Translations under genes and position numbers: made by a program
Shown: in pieces, positions 38,078 through 51,400 of the stretch
Position numbering within the stretch: the stretch's first letter is position 1
Layout of the letters: each line of letters starts with the position of its first letter
The notes under the pieces: model-generated
What the model was told of the DNA's origin: nothing
Database searches by the model: none
What the model saw: the letters and a program-made list of their open reading frames with translations, nothing else
Assembly (NCBI GenBank): GCA_013397865.1
Contig: VZTI01004617.1
Span: 1,816,116-1,880,115, forward strand
Source of the DNA: Struthidea cinerea
Lineage: Eukaryota > Chordata > Aves > Passeriformes > Corcoracidae
Direction of reading: 5' to 3'
Length of the DNA stretch: 64,000 nt

Positions 38078-38099
38078 GGAGCAGGGGGTGGGGCAGAGA

Positions 38100-41000
38100 A
38101 AGGGGACTCTGTTTAAAGGTTTGACACAATCTCACTTACCCGTGGCATCAGCAAGGAGCAGAAGCCTTCCTTTGCTTACCTTTCATTCCTTCTGCCTGGC
38201 AGCTCCTCCTTCTGAACAATATGCTGGCTGGATAATGATTGACAGCACCGGGAATGGACATGATGTAGCAAGCTCTGGCTCCAGGCAAAAAATTAACTGC
38301 CATAATTTTTTTTTATATATATCGTTGAAGTACACTTTCCTAGACAGTGAGAAAAGGAACAGTTTCCTTTATGAGAAGTAGTTGGGCTTTCCTGCTTAAA
38401 AAACTCAGGGTGTAGTTTCAGTGGAACTGGTTTTTGATGGGCAGTGACAGAAATGAGTCAGGCCAGGGTTATTTAATCTCTGGAACACAGACTGTCTTGG
38501 GCTTTGTCACACATGGGTAACCCTCCTCTTTCAACAGAAAGCCCCAAATTACCTACCCTGCTTTAGTGCCCACCTTTGCCTATTTACCTACTCCACATTC
38601 AGCAAATACCTGCAGCAAATTGACATTCAGGGGGTGCTGGGAGGCTCAGAACAGGTTTTTGCTGCTTTGCCATTAGGGGGACTTTGTTAGGTGAACACAG
38701 GTAGCACACCTGAGATCAAGTGATCAGCTGACCTCCAGTGATAACATTCCCCTTGGTTTTGACAGGAATCACTGGCTTGATAGCCACAGCAAGTTGGGGC
38801 AGAGGGGGAAAGTAATCAATTAAATATATTAGAGAGATTTAACACTGACTGTGCTGTGTTCTGGAAGTTATTTAAACAATAAAAAAAAAAATTAAATCCA
38901 GCCAGCCAAAGGGATTGAGATACAATTTAGGTATGCATGTTTAACCCTGTTTAAAAATGCCTGGTAGCTGATTTGAGAGACAAGCCTACGTTACCACAGA
39001 CCCAGCTAACATGGTGTAGCTGCTCTTCCAAGACAATGTAGTGCTGATCTATCTGATTCCAGACACCGAAAATTGAAGCGCATGGTGCAAACCTGACATG
39101 AAACAGAGCACATTTCCATTCCATTACGCCTTTGGGGTTTTAAGGGATTACAAATCTATTGAATATACACTGTTCTAGACCGTGAAAATGTTTACATACC
39201 TCTGCAGGTAGTTTACATCAGAGATGAGGTCACTTTTTTAAAGAAACATTACCCTCAAGGTCTGCTCATCATTCATTACTCTTGTGAACCCTCACCCACC
39301 CATCCTCCCACCAGTGCACAAAAGGAGAAATATTTTCACTTCTCTTTGCCATTTGCTGCTTCTGCTTTTACTAACACACTGCTCTTGAGGTCAGTTACAC
39401 CTTGATGTCCATTAAGGCACTACTTAAATATTTTCATGGGGAATTTTGCTCTCTCCTTCACTGGTCTTTGTCACACGATTTAGATGATCACAGATGTGTT
39501 GGCATTTAGAACGAGCTCCCACACTTGAGGGATGCAAGATGGAGCTTTTCCATAGTGGGATGAGGGGCACAAGTGATCACCTCCAGCCTGTGAGGATGAG
39601 GCAGAGGTGGGTGAGGGGCCACGCTGGGGTGGCCACCGTGCCTGGTCACTGCAGAGCAGGCTCCATGAGAGTCCCCCTCTGCTCCAGACTCCCTTACCAC
39701 ATCCCCCACTGAAACGTGTTTTGTGCCCATGCACAGCCCTTCCCTCGGACACAGCTGGCAGGGTGGGGGAAATTTGGAAAGCTGGGGATGCCACATGCGT
39801 TCCTTATACAGCCATCCACTGTGGTGCACAGACACAGCACCTGTCTGCACCCACACCCCTGCAGAACAGCTGTGGGGGCTGACTCTGCCTGAATCAATGC
39901 TCAGTTTATCATTTCAATATAAAATACAACCACTGAAGGCTTCTTTTAATGAGAAGCTGACCACATGTTCACCCTGGTGGGTGAATAAAATTTCACGTAA
40001 GTGCATAGAACATGCACACCAGAAGGGAGGGTTTGATCTAAAACTGGCTGAGAAATGAGCGTGGAGTACCCACTTCACAAAGCCTCTGCACTTTCTCTGA
40101 CACCAGCAATGACAGATCGCTGCTTGAGGATTTTTCAGCACAATTTTGCCACAAGGTAAGTTTTATCATCCTGTGCCAACTACTCCTCTTGAAAAAGCAC
40201 CTACTTTTCTCTTTACCCCTTTGAGACGCGTCCAGCTCTAAAAGCTGTACACTACCCCAGGACTGCAATTGGGTTTGCATTATTTCCTGTTTCTCTATGC
40301 CATTCTTACTCATGCTATGCATATACACCATTATCTCACCTTCTTCTTATAGTTTCCTGGAAAAAAGAAAGCTCCTCCAAACTGTCAGGATGTTGCATCA
40401 CCATGACAGCTGTGTTACAACAAGAATGGCATTAAGTTAATTGGTTTGGGGCTAAGCTCAACTACCCTTGCCAGGACAGTTCTTTCTTCCAAGAGAAGAG
40501 GTGGCTTTTCAGAGCCACCTGACAATAACTCAGTGCCCTGTCCCTTGATACCCTGGCAAGCTACAGAGCCTATACTAAAGTCTGGACCCTGATTCCAGAG
40601 TCAGTCCATGCCAGTGGCAAACAGCAGCAGAGAAACAATCCTGGCTGAGCTGCTGTGCCATTGCTCACCCTCACTGAGCACTTTGATCTCTGTGCCTGTT
40701 CCTGATGTTCCTCCTGGGGACTTTGCAGATGTGTGCCCCACCACCTAAATCTCTTCGTGGTAAGTGATGACTCTTGCAGGTCAATTACTCAATGGCAAAA
40801 GAAGATGCCTTTCCTGGAGAACAATCACTCCATGGTAATCAGCAACATGAACAGCCAGTCTCTAAAAATTCAGCTTGTCTTCCTTCAAATCCTACAGTCA
40901 CAGCACCTTTCACCTGGTGTAGTATCCCTGCAGCAGACTCTCCCCAGGACAAAACAAGGACCCCCCAACGTGTGGGATCTTTATCACAGACATCAAGTTG

Positions 41001-44000
41001 TAGACTCCACGTTCCCATTCTGGAGGCTAAATCACTTCTTGACAGATACTCACTTACTTCCTCCCCATTTCTTAAAGCTTTTCTCCCCTCATCCTTTGCT
41101 GGCTCTGTTTTTCACCATGATGGCTGCAGCCTGTGCTTTCGATTGCTGCTCCTAACACAAAAAAAAAGGGACAAAAGAAAGGCTCAGGTTCCCCAGCTCC
41201 TTTGAAAGGTGGTGAAGCTGAGCCTGGTCACAACTTCTTAGAAATACACCACCAAGCTCTTTCTTGGTTCTGCCTTGGTAATGAGCTCTCTTCTCTCTTT
41301 GCTTTTCATGGCTCCCTTTTGAGTTCAGTAATTTTCCTGATGTTTATAATTTTTTAAGCCTCTGTGGCATTCCAGCATAGTAGAAGCTTCCAGTTCAACC
41401 ACGAGGTTTTCAGGCATGTCTCTGTTACCTCATCCTGCCTTGTTTTTCAATTCTTTGGCCACTTTTCCCATGGGCTTTCTTTGCACTTTCCAATAATTTA
41501 CTAGTCAGTATTTTTTTCCTTTCAGCATTTTCCCTTCAGCCAGAAACACCACGAGTCATATCCAATAGCTGCTGTCCCAGCTGGATACAACTGATATTCT
41601 TCTGTCCCAGGTGGAACATCAATTACACTGTCTAGAAGCATGAAGCACTTTTTCCACCCATCCAATCTCTGTTTCAGCTTTCTCAGCCTGTCACAGATTT
41701 GTTTTTCATTTCAGGTTATGATTTCCCACAGAACTCTTCAATTTACTATTTTGTCTGTTTTGCCTGCTGATTCAGGCTTTTTCAGCTGTGCAAGGCAGTG
41801 GCTGTGGCTCCTGAGAGCTCCTGCTCCATGTGCTTCGTGTTCTTTTGTGGCTTGGGTCAGGGCTCTGCATTTCAGGTTCTGAAGGGAGGTTCTGGTATAC
41901 GAGGCTCTTCCTGGAAAATAATTTCAGCATTAAACAGGTTGGAATCTGTTTCAACAAATGAGTCATCAACCAAGACAGAAACAATATTCTAGTAAATACA
42001 TACAGGAGCAGGAAAAAAAAGAAATTACTTACTTTTCTTGTTGCAGCTTCTGAGAGAACATAAACACCTTCATACATTTGGATTCTGGTGGACTTAATGG
42101 CTACACAAACACTTGTCAGGCTGTCTGTCCTGGATGCAGAAACTGTCAAACTTCCATAAACAAAATTCATTTGGGCAAACAGATTTCCCTCTTACAAATT
42201 CTGCAGAACTCCGGTACAAAGGTTGAGATAATCCTCTTCCTTCAGCCTGTTCTCTCTTCAAGCACTCAATTTGAAGCACATGAATTGTCCCAGTAAAGAC
42301 AACAAAACCATTACTCTGCCTAAAGCTAGAAATGCAGCCAGGTATCTGTGTAAATTAAGATCTCTGAACTCACAGGCATGAACTGAATAAAGGCAAAAAA
42401 GGATTATGTACCAGTGAAAATAAAGCTATGCAACCTCTCCTTTGTCTTTGAACTATTTATTTAATAGGACCTTAGGGAAAATAATTCCTGTCAAATAAAG
42501 TGTATACCTATTAAAGAAAAGTAAGAAATATCTTTTACTTCTAAGCTTCTGGAGATTTTGTTTTTAGAAATATAATAATGGTAAATATTGTCAGTTCAGA
42601 GATTGACAATAGATCCTAAAGATCATCCCTTGGCAGTGAACAAAAAACTGTAGCCCATCATTCCTCAAAATTCAATACTAACAAAAGACAATAATAATAA
42701 CAACAGCAGCAGCAACCACAATTTTCTCAGCTAAATCTCCTGTTATTTTCTCAAATGTAAAAAAGAACCTCAGAGTGAAGAATGTCTGTACTGATGGCAA
42801 ATTTGGACCTGTAAATGAAGCCAAGGGCTGTAAGTTCTGCCTCAGTATTTACCAGAACTCTAATCACCCTTTGTAAATTTTTTGCAATAGACAAAACATC
42901 TTAAATCAGAGAAATCATTAAAATTATGAACACTCCTTTGTGTTTGCAATGGAGGTTTCCTCCCCGAACTCTCCAGACATCCACGTATCTCTGGGCTTTC
43001 AGGAAGAGCTAAAAGGGGGTTGCACTCTTTCCAAAATAAGTCATTTTTATCAACCCAATTGTGATTATTTTCCAAGAAGAGGACAGAATCAGAAAACCTA
43101 AAGGCAATTAGGCACTCTTTAGGAAGTTAGCCAAGAATCATCTCTAGGTTATCCTCATGAGAAATTACACTTGCTTGCCTTTTTTCTGTCATCCAGTAAC
43201 ATGAAACAGTTTTCAGAGAACCACCAGTGCTAGAGAAGAAAAGATACCACTTTATCTTAGTGTATTTCTGTGACAGCACAGACCGTTCCCTAAAATTTCC
43301 TCTGGTATATTCAGAGTAACATTCCAGCCCTGCCTAGGACGGAGCACAGCGTAGTGGTATCTCAATAAATGAGAAATAAAGACATAATTTTGTACTCTTA
43401 TCTGAAGGTTTAGTTTGTTTTTCCAACTAGATTTTCATTATATGTCCCTATTCCCTTCCCTTCTCTGCAGCTTTGCCTCTCTGAAGCTAACGGCAGCATC
43501 CCTGTGCTCAGAACACAAAGGATTTCCACATTTTCACAGCCCACAGCCTGATTGTTTCTTCGCAGGTGCTTCCTGAAAAGCAAATGCAGTTTTGCCTGCC
43601 TTACTGCTGATGCTTTGCCCTAACCACAAGTCCTACCAACCATATCTACATCAGATAAAAACCACACTCTGCATCGTCTTTCTGCAACTCTTCCTCCAGC
43701 GTGTCTTCAAACCTTGGCAGGCTGGAGACACATCTGGTTGGCATCCAACATTTTCCTTACATCTTAATGTTAGACCACAAAATGTTTCCAAATATTTAGG
43801 TATTTTCTATGCAAAAGTCACATAAATTTTGGTGCAGTTAAATTCATAAACAGCAAGTAAATATAGAGGTAAACCAGAAAACTAGGCAAGCACAGTAATC
43901 AAAAGTCTGATTAAAGCACGTGTGGACAGAGAAACTGTCTCAAATAGTCCCTTTGAAGGGGGGGGATTTACAACATCACCAGCATAACTTGTCATTCACT

Positions 44001-47000
44001 GTAGACAGTGACAACATCAAAAATGAATCACATACAGCTTAGAGCCCCAGAACACATCTGAGCTGTGAGCATGGACTCTGCAAAGGGGATGAAAGAAAAT
44101 GAGTGGTAGCATCTCCCCGTTGCCACTGGGGTTAATAACTATGCACATCTGCCATGTGCCTTCCCTCCACCTGCAAACTCTTACACATCTCCGCCTCTCA
44201 TAAGTGGAATTTGCTTATTTTTAGATTTTCCTCAGAGTTACATCAGGCAGCCTTTGAAATGAAAGCCAAAGCAAAATGAGATGAAAAACGAGCCATGATT
44301 CAAAAAGCATTAAGCAATCAGCCATGACAAAGTGTCACCCGCCCTCAGCGCACTCTGTTTGCTGTCACTTGAAGGACAAGCCCCTCGCTTCCAAAGGCTC
44401 AAGCCATGTGTTTTTCCTGTTGAGGAATTGTGACCTCACTCTGTGTGTAATCACTGACTTACGTTATTGTTTTGATTGAATGCTACGTACCGGATGTCCC
44501 CGATTTCCCCTTCAGTGCTGAGACCTGAAGGACATTCCCATTCCTGCCGTTTTTCAGCCATTTTTGTGCTGCTTGTAAACTGCTGCAAGCGCATTCAAAC
44601 ATTGTCAGGAATGACTCGGCGACAGATGATCCTGCCATGGAGCAGGGGACAAACAACCCCTCAAGGTCCCTTTCAGGATCTGTGGAGGGGTTTGATGGTT
44701 CTGTGGCAGGCAGCATTTTAGTTAAATGGTGTTTTTTCGCTGGGAAATCCACTGACTATGGAAAAATCTGCATATTCAACGTAATTTTTTGTTGGTTTGC
44801 TTCTCTTTATTATATTGTCCATCTTAAACATTTTTTATCATGCAGCAACCTTAACCCCGACTCAAACACTGTTTGGATGTAAGCAGATTTAATCCCATTA
44901 AAATCAGTATGACCCTCCACACATAAAACTATACAGATGATTTAATAGGTCGCTGAATGACAGTCCCGAGACCCATTAGGCCTAAATGTTCCCCGGGAGC
45001 CCAAGCTCACAGCCAATTATGCACATTCTTAAAAATAAACACAGATATTCACACGCCAGCAAAGGAAAGAAGTTTTCATAGCCATGTTTAAACATGCACA
45101 CCTGCAGAACTAGAGCCTGCCTTAAAGACATTCCCCACCTGGATTTGAGATATGATAATCGATTCATGCAAATGATCCTACACCATAAAACTATTTATTT
45201 CACTTTCCAGGTGACACAACTAGCAAGTGCAACTTTAAAATGAGCTTCTCCAAGTTTTAAAGGCGGTATTAAAATATTGTCAGGCTCCAGGTGGAGGTCA
45301 TTCCCAAACAGGCACAGATATCTGGGGGGATATGCACAGGCACCTCAAAATAATCATCCCTGTAAGGGATTCCTTCCTGCGCTGTGCAGAGTTCATAGCT
45401 TATTTAATACTGTAAATTATGGCTTCGCTTTTATTTTTTAATTTCAAAACTGTTTTTAACAATATATACGATAGCCTCCGGGCAAACCTCTTTCTTGAAG
45501 GCATGCAAACCTTGCTAGAATCACTAAGGGTTAGGCAGGCGTAGCTTCAAAGGCAGATTTGGGACCTATAACATTAATTCATCCACCAAATGGAGCTCCA
45601 AAATCCATTAAGGAAAAATAACTAGTAACCATCTGTCTTTATTCATCAGGCTGAAAGCAGTTAATCAAACCTAGTGGACATTTTTACTTTCTTCTTTCTC
45701 TCTCAACAGCTTTGAACACAGATGCAGCCTTTCCATAATTAAGCTGAGCATAGTAGCTCCTAGACAGATTAATTCTGGAGAGCTTGTCAAAAATGTCAGA
45801 TGGCAGACAGGTTCTGTGTCTTGTCCCTGGAATTTCTGGGATTTTTGTATTTCTATCTACATATATGGGTAGATGCAGAACACAGTTATTAAAATTAATA
45901 ACCCTTTCTAGTTCTTAACCCATTCTCTATAATGTGGTAGAGTTTTTCTCTCTCTGTCAGGGATGCAAGTCAGGATAGGACCTCAGCAGTGAACAAATGT
46001 CTCCAGGAGTTGAGCTGAAATATGGGATGAAATTGGGCACCAGAAGGGAGCTACTTTTGCTCACCACTGACCCACAGTTGTAACTGAGGGGTAAAAAATT
46101 CTGTAAACACATTGACAGTGTTCTGAAACAAGGTGAAGGTGTTCCAGGTTACAGGAGTTCTATTCTAACAGGCTGGAATATCATTAAATAACTCATGCCT
46201 AAGAGCTGTTCCAGACACGCGCTTTCAGGAGAGTGCTCAGTTTCTATCAACTTTAAAAGGATACACACAAGTATCCAAGGAGGCTTTTAGTTCTCAATTA
46301 CTTTTAACAATGAGCTCATATGTGGGTTTGATTCCCTTTTTCTGAGTTCTAACATTTTAAAGCAGAGAGCATATCCAATTCTTAAGGATTTTATGTTACC
46401 TGTTAAATATTATGTTTTTTCAATTTAAGCCTACAGTCAAATTTATGGACTGAAGCTAGGATTTAAAAGTACCTAGGAGTAATTTTTGCTTCCTTTCAAC
46501 TGGGTTTTTATTTTTAAAGAAAGTAAAAGACCACATCAAACACATCTTCGTGCTGATAAAATAAGAATTTCAATGTCATTTGAAAGTTTAAAGTTTAAAA
46601 GTTCTTACCCTTATAACTGGTTACAAAGAAGAGTCGATTACCATTACATTTGATAAAATAATGCAGCTTGAAAATGAGATGTGCCAAATAATGAGAGATG
46701 GTCCCAGAGAAAGGCACTCAATGACTGTAGCAGAGAGACAGGCAGGGGGTTTTCCAAGCAGTCATTAAAACTGGACCACAGGAAGTACTGAGGCAAATCA
46801 GTAGATATTGATCCAACTCCACTAGTAAAATTCAAACTAAAGCAAAAAATCTAGATGGAATATGTTTGTATCCTTAGGAGTATAATTTTCCCTTCATAGG
46901 TTTAACTGCCAATAACTGATTCATCCGTAGCCTTCCGTCCCCACAGTTACATTCAAAATGGCAAATGGAAATGAGGCACCCAACTACACTTGGAAAAGTG

Positions 47001-48379
47001 GGAAAGAATTAAGTACCTCTAGATACCAGACTCTAGAGCAGAAAATAGAGAAGAAAGAGGTATTTTGAAGAAAAACTCTGCTGGCACAATCTCTCTTTCA
47101 GTGGCACTTCTTTCCACCAGGAATATTTAAGCACTTAGCTGTCATAAATGCTCCAAGATGGAAATACCATTCCTACAGAACACATCAATGAACTGAAGCA
47201 GAGAGAACATCTTCTATCTAGCGAAAAATCCCAGCTGAGAACTCCCGGATTGTGGCTCTCACTCCTGTACTCACATACACAGGGATCATCCTAACGGGAA
47301 GTGCTCTTGGAGCACCCATAGGCTACACCCCATCAAATGACACTTTATAGACAGCACAACAAAGGCCAGCTGAGAATTGTGCTGTAGATGCTGATACAGA
47401 ATTTCTCTGGAGAATAAGTAGGAAGATGCCCAGCTGAGAAAACCCGAAGTGGGCAGTGGAGACTGGAAGGGCTCATCAGAAAGGCATCAGCATCTCTGAA
47501 TCAGAGAGAAGTGTAAGAAATGTTTACATATGTACATATGGAAATGGGCAGATACAGGTGGGGAAAAAATTGCTTTTACACAGAAAGACAAGGAAAGAAG
47601 ATATTACTAATCCACGGGAATCGTGCCAAAAGCATAAATAAAAATGTTATTGCATGAAGATTTTGTCCATGGCCAAATGTAACTATGACACACCTGGCCT
47701 CAGTGTTGTGATTCACAGTGTTTCCTACGCACAAGATAATCCTCTTCTATCTACTTTATCTGATGTTATCATCCTCACTTGGTTCATGTCTGTTATCAGA
47801 AACAAAATTGCAGCACTGGTAAAACCAAGCACAATTACTGAAGATAAATAAACTAAATTTTAAAAATGACGGGTGTTTTAAAATTCTGAACGTGAGGCTC
47901 TTCCTACTCCTTTGTTGAAGGCACAGATTGTTCAAACTTGAACCAACTTGCCGTCAAAACGAGTCTCAAATCCAAGATTGTCAGTGAGGCATGAACTGTA
48001 CCTGCATTGCAGCAGAGGCACACTGAGCTGCAATTTATGGACAAAGCAGCACTGAGATGCCAGTTCAGGTGAGGTTCCTTACAGGGTGCTGACCTGCAGA
48101 ATTGCTACAGGTTCAGTCCTGAGCACTGCCTCAGTTTCACAATTCTGGGAGAGATTCTTTGCATCCCACTCTTACCTTTTCTATCACCTTTCACACATCT
48201 TCCTTGACTCCAAGTCCAGCTGGAAGGAGCTGAGTGGGACCCTGCCACCCACTGTGTCCCTTCTAAGAACAGAAGTTCCATGCAAAACTCTGGATTTAAC
48301 CAACAGACGTCAGAGAGGAGATACCACAGATGGAAAAAGGACAAAGCTGAGTCTCAGATGAGTATTTTTAATGGCTAAG
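38100..48379. other. Intergenic between HSD17B2 and SDR42E1, left part
   Basis: AT-rich intergenic DNA with no gene recognised. The first kilobase probably holds the HSD17B2 upstream regulatory region. The 44.2-45.6 kb part is free of repeats and rich in homeodomain-like words. Confidence 0.6.
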
Positions 48380-48425
48380 AATCGTAGAATCATTTAGGTT
48401 GGAAAAGACCCCCTAGGATCAACGG
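48380..48425 (-). mobile_element. Tiny CR1 3'-end remnant
   Basis: About 46 bases, 'aatcgtagaatcatttaggttggaaaagacc', match the reverse complement of the CR1 3' terminus of the 'ggttggaaaagacc' subfamily type. Severely 5'-truncated. Confidence 0.75.
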
Positions 48426-51400
48426 ATACATGACAGAAATAGGTAACACTGGAGACTTTAAAACTGGAACTTTATACTCTGTGAAATTTTGTGAGCATAT
48501 TAAACAGCTACTGCAACCTCATAAGGCTAAAGCACAATCCAGCCTTGTACACACCTGCACAAACAGGAATGCATTCCACAAATTATCCACGAAAGTGAAA
48601 CTTCAACTTTACAAAAATGCAAGACAGAAAATTAAGAGGGAAATACAAAGACTTCTAATGAAAAGGGCAGAAGTGGCAACAATTTTTTTTATCCATTCTT
48701 TTGAATGCCATCACATACTTGGGTTTGTGCTGCTATTAATATGTCCTTTTGTAATCTCCAAAATCTCTAAAATGCCAGAGAACACAGAAAGCTTTTATGA
48801 AATCAGTATTTACAGTAAAGGAACTTGAAGACTTACATAAATGATGTTAAAGGTTTACAGTTGGTATCTCACCTGCAAGAGAACAGTTCAACTACTAAAA
48901 GAGTCAAAATTGGACAGCTCCATCACCCAGAGACTTAGGAAAGTGCAGCTGAAATACAACAGTCATAACTCAAAGGCTGCAGATGCAGCCACAGAACACA
49001 GGCACCAGAGGGGAAAAATTACTCTGACAACCTTTCTTAGAGTGCTGTTGTGCAGCCTCCAGCATGAGGCACTAAACAAGCTCTAGCTACTACACGTGAA
49101 CTATACTCTGCAGCATTCACACACATATCAATTTAGCCTTAATTTGTATACTAAATACCACGCTATTTATTCCATAAAGGAAGAAAGTAAATTAAAAGTT
49201 TGTAACATGCAGCACCTTCACCCCAAGATATCAGTTCATGATAATCACTTCAGCTATGATGGCCAGAAGCACCAAGAAGTCAACTTGTTCAAGAAATTCA
49301 GTCACTCAAATAATCTGATAATTCTAAGTTTAAGAAGTCTGAATTATGGAATACACATGAATGATGTAATATTGCACCAAGACCACCCATTAAAACTGGA
49401 TTTGGTGGCAGCAGATGTTAACTGAGACACCTTTTTAAAGCGTAATCTGCAGGAGATGGAGCCCTGCCTCCTTGCTCAGCCCTGCTTGGACTGGGTCTTT
49501 TTGTACCAGAGATAATAAGGGAGTTTCCAACCAATATGGGAGGAATGTTTGTAGCCGATTCTCACAAGGGACATCCCAACTTTGAAATTCTCTTCAAGTT
49601 AATAAACTTCAGGACACCAGGGGGAAGTCCATCATGAACAAAACCCTTCCTGACAAGGCAAGAGCAGAGTGACCCATTTTGCACACAAGACACGGGGAGT
49701 TTGGCCCCATAATATATTCTTACTGACACCTCCAAAATCTGAGTCATTTTGGTTTCTCAATTACAATTATGGAAAGCAGTTTCTTCATAAACAGATAAAA
49801 CATGATAGGAGGTGGGATGGTTCTGCCTGATAAGCTAATAATGTGCATGCTGTTAAGTGTGATTAACTGCCTGTTGGAGTTGATGCCTGTTCCTAGCAGA
49901 GATTCCCTTTATTTATGGCAGTAGGGAAAGGAGCCAGGACCAAAACTACACGAGAAACACAAATGGTGAAATCTGCTGGCTTTGCCATTAACAATATGGC
50001 ACTGAAGGGATTATCACTGGCCACTCAAACTGCTTTCACGGGCTTTCCCAGAGCAATTTTTAAAAGGGCAAAGGAGCTCAGGCAATGCAAAGTCAAAGAC
50101 TTGGGGAAAGAACTGCACCAGACAATGTCTTCGCTGTGTTAAAACTAAAGTGTTAAAACGACGACTGCTAAACCAGGCGTTCTTTGGTACATTGTGTTTT
50201 TTTTTGGTAACTTGAAGATTATGTATTCGACTTGAGAAACCTTCATTATAGAAGAAAGCCAATTACTAGAACATGTTGTTCCTCTAAGTCATCTAGAAGA
50301 ACATTTCAGCTTATGCAGTTTGTCCATAAATGCATTTGATATTTGATTCTTCCATCTTCCTATGATGAATGAAAAATTAAGCTGATGTATGACTGGAATT
50401 AATCCAGTGTTTTCCACTGGCACAAAATCTGTTTATATGGCCTGGATACTCTCTGAAAGACATTGAAGCAGCACTTCAAATGCAAAGCTCATTCGGAATT
50501 GTTTTTCCTTAAGAATCAAAGAAAAAATCAGATATTTCAATTCCCTGGTTTTTCAGATCTTGCTTCTCCCTCAAAAGTAGCAAAAATTCAAAATTAATTA
50601 TGAGCAGATGCTGCACCCAAAACTTCTGCCACAAGGAGTGAAAATGAGGAGCAAGAATAACTTGCAGTAAATTACTGTAAGCTATAGCACACCTCCAGTT
50701 GAACAGATCCCACTTTGACCACCTTCCTCATGTTACCATTCCAGGATAGAACATGTCCAAATAAGGCTTTTGAACAGAAGAAAAATGCATGTTATAACTA
50801 TCTCATCTTTGTAACTTCAGTAATTTTGCCCCATTTTAGAGTTACTGGATTTATTTTGTTTTGAGCAAGTGCTTTTAGCCTTCAAAATTTTTGGTTCTGA
50901 ACAAACCTCTTTTAAAGGAAAACTCAGGCTTGTGTCGGAATCTCTTATTTTGAAATAGCTCAGAATAGAGTCACACATCAGGCCTTGATAAAATGCTTAT
51001 GAATTCTGAATTCTACAATCATTAGTTTCATGGAACAGAATAAATCAGTAACAAAAATACAAAAAGAGTGTGGTGCTCTTGTAAATACCAAGATGCCATT
51101 AAGGAAACCTTATGGACGTTATCTTGCCCAAGCACAGCTGAAGCAAGAGATTTTGGGTTTTTTTGAATTTTTTTTCCCCTACTTCAAATTCTTACCTAAT
51201 CTTTCCTCTGAAAAATTATGTAATTTTTGGAATGTCTTCAAGGTCATGACGGAACAAAATGGTAGTAACTTTTTTTAAGCCAGTGTCTGTTCTGTTTTCT
51301 TGCAGTTCCTGAAAATGGGAGACCGAACCAGGAAAATGAAGGCACCAGGAGTGTGAAGATGGAAGACATTTCCTCAGCAAATACACTTCCTTTCCCCCTC

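Noticed and set aside
37634..38078. Overlapping 104-130-codon frames on both strands around HSD17B2 exon 1
   Set aside because: They are shadows of the GC-rich exon; the true frame matches HSD17B2 and splices correctly.
38069..38084. CTCF-like site near 38669 (gccattagggggact) considered as an HSD17B2 insulator
   Set aside because: Only about 10 of 14 core positions match, with the essential C after GGGGG missing.
40714..40770. Exon-like segment on the plus strand ending TTCGTG|GTAAGTGATG
   Set aside because: It is short, has no partner exons and no recognisable peptide. I use it as a measure of how common pseudo-exons are here.
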